Source: Lewinellaceae bacterium (GTDB lineage Bacteria > Bacteroidota > Bacteroidia > Chitinophagales > Saprospiraceae). Taken from it: a stretch of DNA of 64,000 nt. A model generated the notes under the pieces. That model was given only the letters and a program-made list of their open reading frames with translations, was not told where the DNA came from and made no database searches. Positions 25,901 through 34,141 of the stretch are shown in pieces (position 1 is the first letter of the stretch; the number at the start of each line of letters is the position of its first letter). The DNA is taken from the NCBI GenBank assembly GCA_020636255.1, contig JACJYE010000001.1:859501-923500 (forward strand), written 5' to 3'. A program made the position numbers and the translations under genes.

Positions 25901-26094
25901 AAACCCATTATTCGGGTTATAACCCCGACATCAGCGCTGCTCCCAGAGGAGAGAACACCCTGAGCAACCGCTATGCCGGCGGCCGCGGCAGCGACGCCCG
26001 CACGCCCTACGGCGACCCCAGCCTTTTCCTGGTGGATGCGTTCAGCTATCCCCAGCCGAAGACGCTTACTTTCAGCATTCAGATCACTTTTTAA
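22933..26094 (+). CDS. SusC/RagA-family TonB-dependent outer-membrane transporter
   Basis: The 1053-residue protein has a signal peptide ending in CLSGSAQE. A carboxypeptidase-regulatory-like domain follows (VKGTAVGADSGNPLAGVAVEE ..., about residues 29-108). The TonB plug is recognisable from GGLQGKVAGLRATPTGGQPG, LLLVDGIYLNG and NPEDIERIEVLKGAAGAAFYG to GANGVIQIFTR. The rest is a long barrel ending in the aromatic TFSIQITF. It imports a large nutrient such as a glycan or peptide with its SusD partner encoded immediately downstream. Glycoside hydrolases, which often reveal the substrate of such pairs, are absent from the neighbourhood. Confidence 0.95.
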   Translation: MGKHLPVILRYPLLALALFYCLSGSAQEISVKGTAVGADSGNPLAGVAVEEKGTANRVLTDETGHYEIRVRQSFFTDLRQPVLVFSYAGYEALEEPLNGRSLLDVQLEPEARQAAGLFVTGRAVGCSPEVASYAASQVDEALFQAAPAPTITGGLQGKVAGLRATPTGGQPGESAFLQLRAANAIANGQQPLLLVDGIYLNGSTLADINPEDIERIEVLKGAAGAAFYGSQGANGVIQIFTRNGKGLEAGDTRFTYRTELGYSRVADRYALNEFTNREVVDAKGPQPVLGAVTADAVYDTPLPNLQDYQEDILFRDGAFRSHYLSVQSNTGPTHFLASAQRFKDEGVIQGVDGYERNTFRANLGHQAGRLGIRLNAMYSGSSQSLVEPTANGPGSLLSNSLLLTPIFGLGATNEEDDAPHDWDIDNTGQEITNPLYLRDNSQQSAQRSRLMGSFGATFRLTPWLSFDYAASLDRSTNTYEHYLHKGYLSTSVPGMFGPLATAGVDGSNGGGIQRSRRLNNYFTSAFDAVVQRSFLGLNTAARAGFLYEGHSQEFDATMGEDLAVDGIRSLDNARRNLSISSEVQEVVAYSGYLAADADYKKKYLFSGAVRQEESSLFGQDEGWNTYYRLSGAYRLTEDIRLKPFQELKLRAAYGRAGIRPAYEQRFETYELISGVATKKTLGNEHLQPAVATELEVGADAVFLRAFTLDFSYVQSTTDNQILLIPLSGAAGFEGQWRNAGAVEAVIYEAGLDIDFAKLFKIGNTDFHWNLFTTFSKMDQTVSRLDIPEYTTGPGLTHSSIFRIEEGGKLGAMAGEVFATSVEQLAEQGDIDPRDYDINSLGYIVSKAQMGTPDERPYKLTDENGNPLIQVIGDINPDFRMGFAHTIGFKGLDLYILADWKKGGDVYNLSKQWLYNYERHVDLSNYPDVAGGFFGAGGLADGMAPNSHFVEDGSFFILREAALSYTLRNKLFGGAVEHLRFSLIGRNLFTKTHYSGYNPDISAAPRGENTLSNRYAGGRGSDARTPYGDPSLFLVDAFSYPQPKTLTFSIQITF

Positions 26095-27633
26095 ATGAGG
26101 ACCATGAGACCTGTCATAACATTGCCTTTTATCCTGCTTTTGCTGTCTGCCTGCGAAGGCATCGACACCCTCAACCAGAACAACCCCTCCCGAAGCAACG
26201 TCATCGCTACGGGCAAGGACCTTCAACCCGTGCTGAACAGCGGTTATGTAGATTGGTGGAATGCCGTTCATGCCGATGTCCCGGTGCTGGCCTTATCCGT
26301 CGTTTCTGATGCCTATGGCCTGGGATGGGACGATTTCGGGGCGCGGCGGATGGGCCAGGAGCCCCGGGCTGCATACAACAACCGGGAGTCGGAAGGCGCA
26401 ACCTACAGGAAGATCGTGGAAGGGCCCTGGTACGGCTGCCTGTCGGCAGTATCGAACGCCAACGATGTGCTGGCGGCCATGAAGGAAGGCGTCACCGTTG
26501 ATGACGGCGGCGGCCAGGACCAGTCGGTACAGGCGGCGGCCCATTTCCTGCGCGGCGTCAGCTGGGGTTATCTCGGGCTGATGTTCGACCAGGCCCTGCT
26601 GGCCGACGAGAACACTGACCTGGAAAAGATGGCCCCTTTTTCCGATTACCCCGATGTGATTGATGCCGCTGTAGCGGAACTGGAGGAGGCCATCGTTTTG
26701 GCGGGGTCGGCCGGGGATGATTTTATTCACACCGCCTTCAACGGCCTGACGCTGGATGCCGATCAGTTCATCCAGTTGTGCCATTCTTATGCTGCGCGTT
26801 TTCTGGCCCAATGGCCGCGCACGCCGCAGGAAAATGAAACCGTAAACTGGGCGGCCGTGCTGCAGCACGCCGAGCATGGATTGTCTTACGACTTCGCGCC
26901 TGTTGCCGACGGGCATTACTGGAAGAGCTATCAACAATACGCTTTTGCCGAAACCGGGCAAGGCCCCTTCTGGGCCCGCGCCGACCAGCGCCTGGTGGCG
27001 GCTATGGACCCCGCCCAGCCCGCCCGTTACCCGGAGGTACAGGCTCAGGGCGAAGCCCCATTGGCCAATCCCATGGCCCAGTCGGCCGACAAACGCCTGG
27101 TAACGGACTTTATCTTTGTCGCCAGCCAGGCCTTTCCGGCAGAGAATGGCGAGTGGCATTTTTCCCACTACCAGCACAACCGCAATATTTCGGAACCCGG
27201 CTTCGCCGGCGACGGCGCCACCTTTGGCCCCATGCCTGTTTTCCTGGCCGCCGATAATGCCTTATTACAGGCCGAAGCGCTGCTGGGGTTGGCGCGCCCT
27301 TCGGAGGCTGTCGCCCTGCTCAACCAGGGGCCGCGCAGCAGCCGCGGCCAACTGCCTGCCCTGGCGCCCGGCGCTTCGGCGTCTACTATCGGGGAAGCGA
27401 TCCGGTATGAACGGGCCATCGAGCTGCTGAGCACTGCGCCGATGAGCCTCTGGTTCGACCGCCGCCGCTCAGGGCCGCGCCTGCCTTACGATATGGTAGA
27501 CGCCCTCGGCGGCCTGCAGGAGGGCACGCCTGCCCAGCTGCCCGTACCTGCCGGTGAATTGCAGGTGCACAACCTGCCGCCGTATAATTTCGGTGGAGAA
27601 AAGGACCCGGAAGGAGTGGTGAGGGTGTATTGA
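26095..27633 (+). CDS. SusD/RagB-family outer-membrane lipoprotein
   Basis: The 512-residue protein has a lipoprotein signal (PVITLPFILLLLSAC, lipidated Cys near residue 19) and the helical SusD layout. The C-terminal signature NALLQAEALLGLARPSEAVALLN and the closing ERAIELLSTAPMSLWFDRRR are characteristic. It caps the SusC barrel and binds the ligand at the cell surface. Its ATG directly abuts the SusC stop codon; Met4 at 26104 is an alternative start. The gene converges with rnfB, whose stop lies 12 bases away. Confidence 0.93.
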   Translation: MRTMRPVITLPFILLLLSACEGIDTLNQNNPSRSNVIATGKDLQPVLNSGYVDWWNAVHADVPVLALSVVSDAYGLGWDDFGARRMGQEPRAAYNNRESEGATYRKIVEGPWYGCLSAVSNANDVLAAMKEGVTVDDGGGQDQSVQAAAHFLRGVSWGYLGLMFDQALLADENTDLEKMAPFSDYPDVIDAAVAELEEAIVLAGSAGDDFIHTAFNGLTLDADQFIQLCHSYAARFLAQWPRTPQENETVNWAAVLQHAEHGLSYDFAPVADGHYWKSYQQYAFAETGQGPFWARADQRLVAAMDPAQPARYPEVQAQGEAPLANPMAQSADKRLVTDFIFVASQAFPAENGEWHFSHYQHNRNISEPGFAGDGATFGPMPVFLAADNALLQAEALLGLARPSEAVALLNQGPRSSRGQLPALAPGASASTIGEAIRYERAIELLSTAPMSLWFDRRRSGPRLPYDMVDALGGLQEGTPAQLPVPAGELQVHNLPPYNFGGEKDPEGVVRVY

Positions 27634-27645
27634 TGGTGATATGGT

Positions 27646-28512
27646 TTACGAGAACCCCATGCCCCGTTCGCCTTTGCGGATGATCTTTTTGCTTTCTTTG
27701 CCTTTGATGGCGCCTTTCTCATCGTCGAGCCAGACGATGGCGCCGGTGGGGCACCGCTGGATGGGCGCCTGTGTACGGTGGTTTTCCGAATAATTGACCA
27801 CCGGCAGGTTGTTTATCATGGTGATGAGGCTGCCCGGGGCGTCCATAGCGCATTTGCCGCAGGCCGTACAGCCGACCTGGCAATCTTCCAGCACGCCATC
27901 GCCGGCTTCGAGGTTTTTGCAGGCGACCCACAGGCGGTGACTGATCGGTTCCAGAGAGAACAGCCCTTTGGGGCATGCCTCTACACAGTCGCCGCAGGCC
28001 GTGCATTTATCCACATCTACTACCGGAAGCGAGAAGGGGTTCATCGTGATGGCATCGAAATCGCAGGCCACCTCACAATCGCCGATGCCCAGGCAACCCC
28101 AGAAACAGCCCTTGCCGCCGCCCGACACCAAAGAAGCAGCCTGACAGGATTGCAGGCCCTGGTATTTGGCGCGGTTGAGCGCTACATTGGTGCCGCCGGC
28201 GCAGGCCAGGCGGGCCACTATCTTTTCCTCCGAACCCAGGGCGACGCCGAGGTAATTGGCTATCTTCTGCCGGCCTTCGTCTGTGCTTACGGTACATTTG
28301 CCGGGTAGCGCCTGCCCGGAGACGAGCGCTTCAGCGAACGGCCGGCATCCCGGAAACCCGCAGGCTCCGCAGTTGGCGTGGGGCAGCAGGTCTTCGACGA
28401 TATCGATACGAGGGTCCTCATAGACATAGAGCTTCTTGTTGGCCACGATGAGCATGATGGCCAGCAGGAGCGTCAGTATTCCCAGTGCGGCAAGAGCAAT
28501 TATGATCGTCAT
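27646..28512 (-). CDS. rnfB: Rnf complex ferredoxin-type subunit RnfB
   Basis: The 288-residue protein has one N-terminal membrane helix (IIIALAALGILTLLLAIMLIV) and then the RnfB 4Fe-4S region with HANCGACGFPGCRPFAEAL. Further ferredoxin domains include DKCTACGDCVEACPKGLF and CQVGCTACGKCAMDAP. RnfB is thought to accept electrons from soluble ferredoxin and pass them into the membrane-bound Rnf complex. It is the last gene of the block and is separated from the preceding FNR-like gene by 100 bases containing a 12-bp perfect hairpin. In many operons rnfB is adjacent to the other rnf genes, so its place here at the end is unusual. Confidence 0.93.
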   Translation of the reverse strand: MTIIIALAALGILTLLLAIMLIVANKKLYVYEDPRIDIVEDLLPHANCGACGFPGCRPFAEALVSGQALPGKCTVSTDEGRQKIANYLGVALGSEEKIVARLACAGGTNVALNRAKYQGLQSCQAASLVSGGGKGCFWGCLGIGDCEVACDFDAITMNPFSLPVVDVDKCTACGDCVEACPKGLFSLEPISHRLWVACKNLEAGDGVLEDCQVGCTACGKCAMDAPGSLITMINNLPVVNYSENHRTQAPIQRCPTGAIVWLDDEKGAIKGKESKKIIRKGERGMGFS

Positions 28513-28551
28513 GTCAAATTCCTATGGTTTGTATGGCCGATAACGGCTTGC

Positions 28552-28586
28552 GATGGGCCGGTTATTGGCACGGGAACCGGCCCATC
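28552..28586. terminator. Perfect 12-bp hairpin between the FNR-like gene and rnfB
   Basis: GATGGGCCGGTT (28552-28563), an 11-base loop and AACCGGCCCATC (28575-28586) form a perfect stem on both strands. No U-tract follows on the minus strand, so it may act as an RNA processing or stabilising structure rather than a classical terminator. It could make rnfB expression differ from the upstream genes. Confidence 0.5.
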
Positions 28587-28612
28587 AGCAATGCCAGGCT
28601 TTCAGCTATCCA

Positions 28613-29467
28613 CTAATAAATGACCTCTGCCCACTTTTTGCCGGCAACCAGCTCGGCTTTCCGGGTTTCCCATTTTTCTTTGGAGCCCAGAATGTTGGAG
28701 AAGGCCTTATCCAGCATTTCCCTGATCTTCTCGTAGCCGGCCACGTAAACGTAGGTATTCGTTTTGGACAGCATGTCGACTATTTCGGAAGCCCTTTCTT
28801 CGATGGCCTCGTCCAGTGCAATGGGGTCCGACCAGTGCGGGCGGGGGCTCAGGGCGTGGAAAGCTTCGAAGGTCGCTTCGTCGTAATAATTGGTCAGGTC
28901 GCCGTCCTTATCGTTCAGATAAAGCAGTTCGAGGCCGCTGCGCGCGCCGTAGAACAGGCGGACCTTGCCTTTCCAGTCGCCGACGTTTTTGTAGATATGC
29001 TTGATAAAAGACCGGAAAGGTGCGATGCCCGTACCCATGCCGATCAGGATGAGGTTCGAGCTTTTGTCTTCCGGTACGGCGAAAGGCAGGCTGAAAGGCC
29101 CGGTGACGGTTATTTCATCACCCACCTTCCTATCGCAAAGATAGTTCGATGCAACACCGTGGTACAGCTCGCCGCTGAAGTCGTCGACGTAGGAACACCG
29201 CTTGACCAGCATGGTGATGAGCTGCGCGCCGTTCTCCCTGGCGGGCAGGTCCGCAACGCTGTACAAGCGAAGGTGGGCCCTGTTGCCGAATTCGCTGGGC
29301 GCATCCACCAGCACGCCGAAGCTCTGGTCTACCTGGCATTCGAAACCACTTTGAACCGCCAGAACGATCTCCCGGACCTCTTCGGTGTCCTGGGGCGTCA
29401 GGCGCGTGGTCTTTTTGACGGCCGCCTTATATTTTTTTTCTGTATTGAAGTCCGCTAAATGTGCCAT
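28613..29467 (-). CDS. Ferredoxin-NAD(P) reductase-like flavoprotein within the rnf block
   Basis: The 284-residue soluble protein has the plant-type FNR layout. The FAD motif RLYS lies at 67-70, the phosphate-binding stretch GVASNYLC at 104-111, and the NAD(P)-binding motif GMGTGIAPFRSF at 143-154. A C-terminal pyridine-nucleotide segment includes YVYVAGYEKIREMLDKAF. It would move electrons between ferredoxin (or a similar carrier) and NAD(P)H. Its position between the Rnf membrane genes and rnfB suggests that it balances NADPH or NADH against the ferredoxin pool fed by the pyruvate oxidoreductase. Strong hairpins lie on both sides of the gene. Confidence 0.85.
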   Translation of the reverse strand: MAHLADFNTEKKYKAAVKKTTRLTPQDTEEVREIVLAVQSGFECQVDQSFGVLVDAPSEFGNRAHLRLYSVADLPARENGAQLITMLVKRCSYVDDFSGELYHGVASNYLCDRKVGDEITVTGPFSLPFAVPEDKSSNLILIGMGTGIAPFRSFIKHIYKNVGDWKGKVRLFYGARSGLELLYLNDKDGDLTNYYDEATFEAFHALSPRPHWSDPIALDEAIEERASEIVDMLSKTNTYVYVAGYEKIREMLDKAFSNILGSKEKWETRKAELVAGKKWAEVIY

Positions 29468-29529
29468 AATCTTTATGCTTTTTTATGTTTTTTCCTGGTG
29501 TGAGAACGACTTAGTAGTGTTCAGAAAAT

Positions 29530-29620
29530 AAGTTGCCGCTTTGTATTTCGGTGATCAGGCTTGTCCTCCAGCCCTTTCTGTGGCTTTCGGGCTTCGCCTG
29601 ATCACCGAAACCGGCAACTT
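29530..29620. terminator. Long two-tier hairpin overlapping the 3' end of the small Cys-rich gene
   Basis: TTCGGTGATCAGGC (29547-29560) pairs perfectly with GCCTGATCACCGAA (29596-29609). Beyond an asymmetric internal loop, AAGTTGCCG (29530-29538) pairs with CGGCAACTT (29612-29620), and the apical loop contains AGCCC/GGGCT. On the minus strand the structure is followed by ATTTTC. The stop codon of the gene at 29555 lies inside the stem. It may be an attenuator splitting the rnf transcript, or an inserted palindromic element. Confidence 0.6.
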
Positions 29621-29812
29621 GTTTTTTGAGGATTCCTTGCCATCTCGCTGGCATACTGTCGAGCAGCCGCAGTTCGAGCATTTCGTCCTGCCGGCCAGCA
29701 CGTCATCGTCCGTGATATTCTCAGCGAAAGTGTCCCGCCACAGGGATTGCACGAGGGCCCAGATGGCCACCATGATTACGATCCCGCCGATACCGATTAC
29801 AAATGATTGCAT
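29555..29812 (-). CDS. Small Cys-rich membrane protein, NqrM-like (possible Rnf iron-delivery factor)
   Basis: This 85-residue protein, read from the ATG at 29812, has one membrane helix (FVIGIGGIVIMVAIWALV) and then the cluster KCSNCGCSTVC, four cysteines spaced CxxCxCxxxC. NqrM, a small one-helix protein with four cysteines, is needed to insert iron between the NqrD and NqrE subunits. RnfE and RnfA are their homologues and hold an equivalent Fe site. The gene lies 19 bases after rnfA, which fits an analogous role. The final ~25 residues come from a long inverted repeat and may be read-through. An ATG 39 bases further upstream overlaps rnfA and gives an implausible N-terminus. FeoB-associated Cys-rich proteins are an alternative family. 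Confidence 0.65.
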   Translation of the reverse strand: MQSFVIGIGGIVIMVAIWALVQSLWRDTFAENITDDDVLAGRTKCSNCGCSTVCQRDGKESSKNKLPVSVIRRSPKATERAGGQA

Positions 29813-29831
29813 GGCTGTTGTTTTTATAAAA

Positions 29832-30413
29832 TTAACTCCCCAATCCGGCAAAACCCATGAATGACAGCGATAAAATGCCTGCGATGAGCAGGGTGAGCGC
29901 TGTGCCTTTTACCAGGTTGGGCACTTCTGCGAAATTGAGCTGCTCCCGTAGGCCTGCCATGAGTATCAGGGCGAACGTGAAACCCGTGCCGGCGCCCAGG
30001 GCGTACACGAAGCTCTCGACGAAGCCGTAGCCCTTGTTCGTCTGGAACAGGGCCAGGCCCAGGATGGCGCAGTTGGTCGTGATCAGGGGCAGGAATATGC
30101 CCAGCGCCCTGAACAAGGCGGGGCTCATTTTTTTGATGAACATTTCCACCAGCTGGACCGTGGAAGCGATCACTACGATATAACTGATCAGCTGCAGGAA
30201 GGGCGCGTTGATGGCCGTCAGCAGGGCGTGCAGGCCGTAGGCGCACATCGAGCTGATGATCATGACGAAGGTTACCGCGCCGCCCATTTTGGAGGCCGTT
30301 TCCATTTTACCGGATACGCCCAGGAAAGGGCAGATACCCAGGAAGTAAGCCAGCACGAAGTTGTTGATCAGGCTCGCATTGATGAAAATATACCAAAGGG
30401 ATTCCGATTTCAT
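29832..30413 (-). CDS. rnfA: Rnf complex membrane subunit RnfA
   Basis: The 193-residue, six-helix membrane protein has the RnfA/NqrE signatures NNFVLAYFLGICPFLGVSGK and LPLITTNCAILGLAL, each with one cysteine. Those cysteines help hold an Fe-S centre at the RnfA/RnfE interface that moves electrons across the membrane. Its start overlaps the rnfE stop by 4 bases, indicating translational coupling. Confidence 0.95.
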   Translation of the reverse strand: MKSESLWYIFINASLINNFVLAYFLGICPFLGVSGKMETASKMGGAVTFVMIISSMCAYGLHALLTAINAPFLQLISYIVVIASTVQLVEMFIKKMSPALFRALGIFLPLITTNCAILGLALFQTNKGYGFVESFVYALGAGTGFTFALILMAGLREQLNFAEVPNLVKGTALTLLIAGILSLSFMGFAGLGS

Positions 30414-31066
30414 GCTTTTTGACTTTTTGCTTTAAACCCATTGAATAGAAGCAACCAGATGGCCAGCGTGAAAAAGCCGCCGGCGGGCAGTATCATCACC
30501 ACCCATTCCTGATAGGAACCCGGCAGCAACGCGTAACCGAAAAGGGATCCGTTGCCCACCAGCTCGCGTACTGCGCCCAGGCACAGCAGGGCGAACGTGA
30601 AGCCCAGCCCCATACCCAGCGCGTCGAGGAAGGACTTGCCTATGGTGTTTTTGGAGGCGAAAGCTTCAGCTCTGCCCAGGATCAGGCAGTTCACCACAAT
30701 GAGCGAGATGAAAGCGCCCAGGGCCTTGTGCAGGTCTACGCTGATGGCCTGGATCATGTAGTCGGTCACCGTCACGAAAGAGGCGATGATCAGGATATAA
30801 GAGGCGATGCGCACCTGCTTCGGGATGAAGTTCCGCAGGGACGACACCAGCATGTTGGACATCAGCAGCACGAAGGTAGTGGCCAAACCCATGGCCATGG
30901 CGTTGCCGGCGGTATTGGATACGGCCAGGGTGGGGCACATGCCCAGCACCTGTACGAATACCGGGTTTTCGCGCCACAGCCCTTTTATGAACTCGTCGGT
31001 AGAGGGGCTGTCCTTCAGCGACGCCAGGAAACCCGTTTCTGCCTTGTCCTTTGTCTTGTTAAGCAT
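30410..31066 (-). CDS. rnfE: Rnf complex membrane subunit RnfE
   Basis: The 218-residue polytopic protein shares the NqrD/RnfE signatures KGLWRENPVFVQVLGMCPTL and SLIVVNCLILGRAEAFAS, with the two cysteines for the intramembrane Fe-S site. It pairs with RnfA. It begins 12 bases after the rnfG stop and overlaps the rnfA start by 4 bases. Confidence 0.95.
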   Translation of the reverse strand: MLNKTKDKAETGFLASLKDSPSTDEFIKGLWRENPVFVQVLGMCPTLAVSNTAGNAMAMGLATTFVLLMSNMLVSSLRNFIPKQVRIASYILIIASFVTVTDYMIQAISVDLHKALGAFISLIVVNCLILGRAEAFASKNTIGKSFLDALGMGLGFTFALLCLGAVRELVGNGSLFGYALLPGSYQEWVVMILPAGGFFTLAIWLLLFNGFKAKSQKA

Positions 31067-31078
31067 TGCCAGGGATTT

Positions 31079-31774
31079 TCATTGTTCACTTTTTTCCTGC
31101 ACGAAAACGGCTTTGTTCTTATGGATCAGCGGCATCCAGTATTCGGTGCTCGCCCCCATGATATTACCTATCGCTCTCGACGAAATGGTGGCTCCGGTGA
31201 TGCCGTCGATCTCCCAGGGGTTCGCCTTTTCACCGTGTTTTACGGTGACGGGTTTGTTCTTCAGGGCGTCGCCCCCCTCGTCAAGCGCAACGTCCAGAGC
31301 GCTGAAGTTACCCAGGAAGGCGGCGTCCTTTTCGATCTTGTCGCCCAAGCCCGGGGTTTCTTTGCTTTCCAGCACGTAAAAGCCCACCACCTGCTGCTTT
31401 TCGGGTTCGTACCCGTACAGCACCCGCAGCACATCGGCGAAGCCCAGCCCGCTGGCTTCCACAGCAACACCCACCAGCTTACCCTGTTCGTCGTAACCGG
31501 CATATACGAGTTGCGCATCTTTTTCCGCGCCCTCTACCGGAACGAAAGTATTGTCGGCGTTCAGCTTGAAGGTCTTTTTCGCCACCATGCCGGGTATCAC
31601 CTTAAAGATGGCCTTTTCCAGGGCCTCGGCTTTGTTCTGCTCGATTCTAGGCATGGTGCCTTCGAAGGCCAGGACGATCATCAGCGCACACAGGATGCCG
31701 ATCCCCACCATGGCCTGCAGCATTTTCATACTGTTCGCACCGGTATTTGTATTTGACTGGTTCTTTTCGCTCAT
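31079..31774 (-). CDS. rnfG: Rnf complex FMN-carrying subunit RnfG
   Basis: The 231-residue protein has one N-terminal membrane helix (MVGIGILCALMIVLAFEG) and an FMN-binding periplasmic domain. DGITGATISSRA contains the threonine expected to carry covalent FMN, a modification made by the ApbE flavin transferase (not seen in this window). GLGDKIEKD is also typical. It overlaps the rnfD stop by 4 bases. Confidence 0.94.
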   Translation of the reverse strand: MSEKNQSNTNTGANSMKMLQAMVGIGILCALMIVLAFEGTMPRIEQNKAEALEKAIFKVIPGMVAKKTFKLNADNTFVPVEGAEKDAQLVYAGYDEQGKLVGVAVEASGLGFADVLRVLYGYEPEKQQVVGFYVLESKETPGLGDKIEKDAAFLGNFSALDVALDEGGDALKNKPVTVKHGEKANPWEIDGITGATISSRAIGNIMGASTEYWMPLIHKNKAVFVQEKSEQ

Positions 31775-32790
31775 GTCCGTTTCATTCTTTTAGTGGTACC
31801 ATATACCCTTGGCCTTATCAGGTTGTCGATATGGGGTGAAAGGGCGTTGGCCAGCAGGATCGCATACATGACCCCTTCCGGCAGGCCGCCCCAAACCCGG
31901 ATCACGACGACGAGCAGCCCGATGATGGCGCCGTAGATCACAACCCCCAGCGGGGTGATGGGCGATGCCACCATATCGGTCGCCATAAATACGGCGCCCA
32001 GCATCAGCCCCCCGGAAAAGAGCATGAACACCGGCGACGGATACACCTCTTTGTCGATCAGGTACAGGATGCCGCTCAGCACAAATACGGCGCCCAGCAC
32101 GGCAACCGGAATGCGCCAGTTCATCATTTTCCTGGCGATCAGGTAAAGCCCGCCCAACACGATGAGCAGGGCGCAGGTCTCGCCGGTAGACCCCGAGGTA
32201 AGCCCCATGGCCAGTTCGGAAGCGCTGGCCGTAATGTGGTCAAATTTGAAAGCGGCCAGCGGGGTCGCTCCCGACATGCCGTCGACAGCGGGTTCCATAA
32301 AGGGGATGGTGAAAGTGGAAACGGACACCGACGTGAACCGGTTGGCCAGAAATGCCGGATGCCAGGTGGTAATAGCTACGGGGAATGCAGCCTGCAGTAC
32401 CGCCCGCCCCACTAACGCGGGGTTGAACACGTTATACCCCAGCCCCCCGAAAATGTATTTGCCAAGGGCTATCGCGATGGCCCCCCCGGCAAATGCCATC
32501 CACAAGGGGAAGTTAGGCGGAAGCGTGAGCCCCAGCAAGAGGCCCGTTATGACTGCCGACCAATCGGATATGGTGCTTTTTTTTTTTGAAACCACACACA
32601 AATAGTGCTCCGTGAGCACGCAGGCTGCCGTCGTCGTGACCAGCAACAGCAGCGCGCTCAGGCCGAAGGAATAGACGGCAAATAATGCGACGGGCGTCAG
32701 GGCCCAAACGACATTCTGCATGATGCTGTCTGTGCCGAGGCCTTTGACGATATGCGGCGAGGTACTGATATTTAGCGTTCTATTTAGCAT
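31771..32790 (-). CDS. rnfD: Rnf complex membrane subunit RnfD
   Basis: The 339-residue polytopic protein (about ten helices) carries SGATPLAAFK and SGSTGETCALLIVLGGLYLI, the latter near the usual covalent FMN threonine region. The start at 32790 (MLNRTLNISTSPHIVKG) was chosen because homologous proteins begin in this way. A further upstream ATG would extend it 36 residues into rnfC with unrelated sequence. With this start the gene overlaps the rnfC stop by 11 bases. Confidence 0.93.
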   Translation of the reverse strand: MLNRTLNISTSPHIVKGLGTDSIMQNVVWALTPVALFAVYSFGLSALLLLVTTTAACVLTEHYLCVVSKKKSTISDWSAVITGLLLGLTLPPNFPLWMAFAGGAIAIALGKYIFGGLGYNVFNPALVGRAVLQAAFPVAITTWHPAFLANRFTSVSVSTFTIPFMEPAVDGMSGATPLAAFKFDHITASASELAMGLTSGSTGETCALLIVLGGLYLIARKMMNWRIPVAVLGAVFVLSGILYLIDKEVYPSPVFMLFSGGLMLGAVFMATDMVASPITPLGVVIYGAIIGLLVVVIRVWGGLPEGVMYAILLANALSPHIDNLIRPRVYGTTKRMKRT

Positions 32791-34141
32791 TTGTTGCGGT
32801 CTGTTTTGCTGTAATACGTTTTCTAACGATGGACTTCGACATCCGGAAATATTGCACCAGTGGAATGTGGGAAGGGCAAACATAGGAGCAGGACCCACAC
32901 TCGAAGCAATCCATCAGGTTGTACGATTCCGCCATCTGATCGTATTCCCCGAACTTCGCCAGTATGCCCAGCTTGGAAGGGTTCAGGGAGATGGGGCAGG
33001 CGTCGACGCAAGCGCCGCACTTGATGCAGGGGTAGATCTCCTGAGGCTTTTTTACATCTTTTTCCGTAAAGGCCACGATGCCCGAAGCTCCTTTTACGAT
33101 GGAAATATCGAGGTTGGAGACGGCTACGCCCATCATGGGGCCACCCATGTAGACCTCGCTGATGTTCTCGTCGACACCTACCTGCTCCAGCACGTAGCGC
33201 AGGGGCGTCCCGATGGGAATGAGGTAGTTCCCTTTCTTTTGTACGCCAGGCCCGGTGATGGTGATCACCCGTTCCTGTATGCCGCGCCCGTGCGGTAGCA
33301 GGCGCCCGATCTCCGCCGTAGTGGCCACGTTGACCACCACCACGTTGACATCGATAGGCAGCCCTCCCGACGGCACCTCGCGGCCCAGGATGGAGGTGAT
33401 GAGCATTTTCTCCGAGCCTTGCGGGTATTTTACCGGCACCACTTTCACTGTTACGGGCATGCCTTCCGGGATTATGGAAGACAGATGATCAGCAGCATCC
33501 TGCTTGTTGGCCTCTATCCCGATGATGGCGCGTTCGGCGCCTGTCGCTTTGAGCAGGTATTTGATGCCCATAAAGATGTCGGGGCCCTGTTCGAGCATGA
33601 CGCGGTGGTCGGTGGTCAGGTAGGGCTCGCATTCGATGCCGTTGATCATCAGCACCTCGCAATGCTTGCCATCGGGGACTTTCAGTTTCACGTGTGTGGG
33701 GAACGCGGCGCCACCCAGGCCGACGATGCCGGCATCCTGAATGCCTTGCAGGATCTCTTCCTTCGTAGCGGTATCGGGGTCGATCGGCGTGCTTTCCAGC
33801 ACTTCCTGGCCCGAGAACGGCGAGGTTTCCAGGTAGATGCCCGTAACCATTTTGCCGGAGATGGACGGAACGTTGCCGATCTTCCGCACGACACCCGAAA
33901 CGGGCGCGTGGACGGGTACGGAAACGTAACCGCCTGCCTTGGCGAGCAGCTGCCCCCGGGTGACCTCCTGCCCTTCCCGGGCGACGATCACGGATGGCGC
34001 ACCAATGTGCTGAACCATTGGCAGGATGATCAGCGGAGCGAATGGGAACTGCCGGATGGGCAGCCCATTCGTTTCACTTTTGTGCTCCGGCGGATGAACG
34101 CCGTGCCGGAAAGTATCTTTGCGGAAATTCAGCAGTCCCAT
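32780..34141 (-). CDS. rnfC: Rnf complex NADH-side subunit RnfC
   Basis: The 453-residue peripheral subunit has an N-terminal barrel-sandwich part (FRHGVHPPEHK ...). The NuoF-like core shows DAGIVGLGGAAFPTHVKL and MINGIECEPYLTTDHRVM, and two 4Fe-4S motifs follow, YPCIKCGACVDACPISLNP and CFECGSCSYVCPSHIPL. It binds FMN and NAD(H). The ATG at 34141 shares one base with the nifJ stop (TGATG), so the two are translationally coupled. An in-frame TTG lies one codon earlier. The direct link to the pyruvate oxidoreductase gene points to a ferredoxin:NAD function. Confidence 0.95.
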   Translation of the reverse strand: MGLLNFRKDTFRHGVHPPEHKSETNGLPIRQFPFAPLIILPMVQHIGAPSVIVAREGQEVTRGQLLAKAGGYVSVPVHAPVSGVVRKIGNVPSISGKMVTGIYLETSPFSGQEVLESTPIDPDTATKEEILQGIQDAGIVGLGGAAFPTHVKLKVPDGKHCEVLMINGIECEPYLTTDHRVMLEQGPDIFMGIKYLLKATGAERAIIGIEANKQDAADHLSSIIPEGMPVTVKVVPVKYPQGSEKMLITSILGREVPSGGLPIDVNVVVVNVATTAEIGRLLPHGRGIQERVITITGPGVQKKGNYLIPIGTPLRYVLEQVGVDENISEVYMGGPMMGVAVSNLDISIVKGASGIVAFTEKDVKKPQEIYPCIKCGACVDACPISLNPSKLGILAKFGEYDQMAESYNLMDCFECGSCSYVCPSHIPLVQYFRMSKSIVRKRITAKQTATNAK

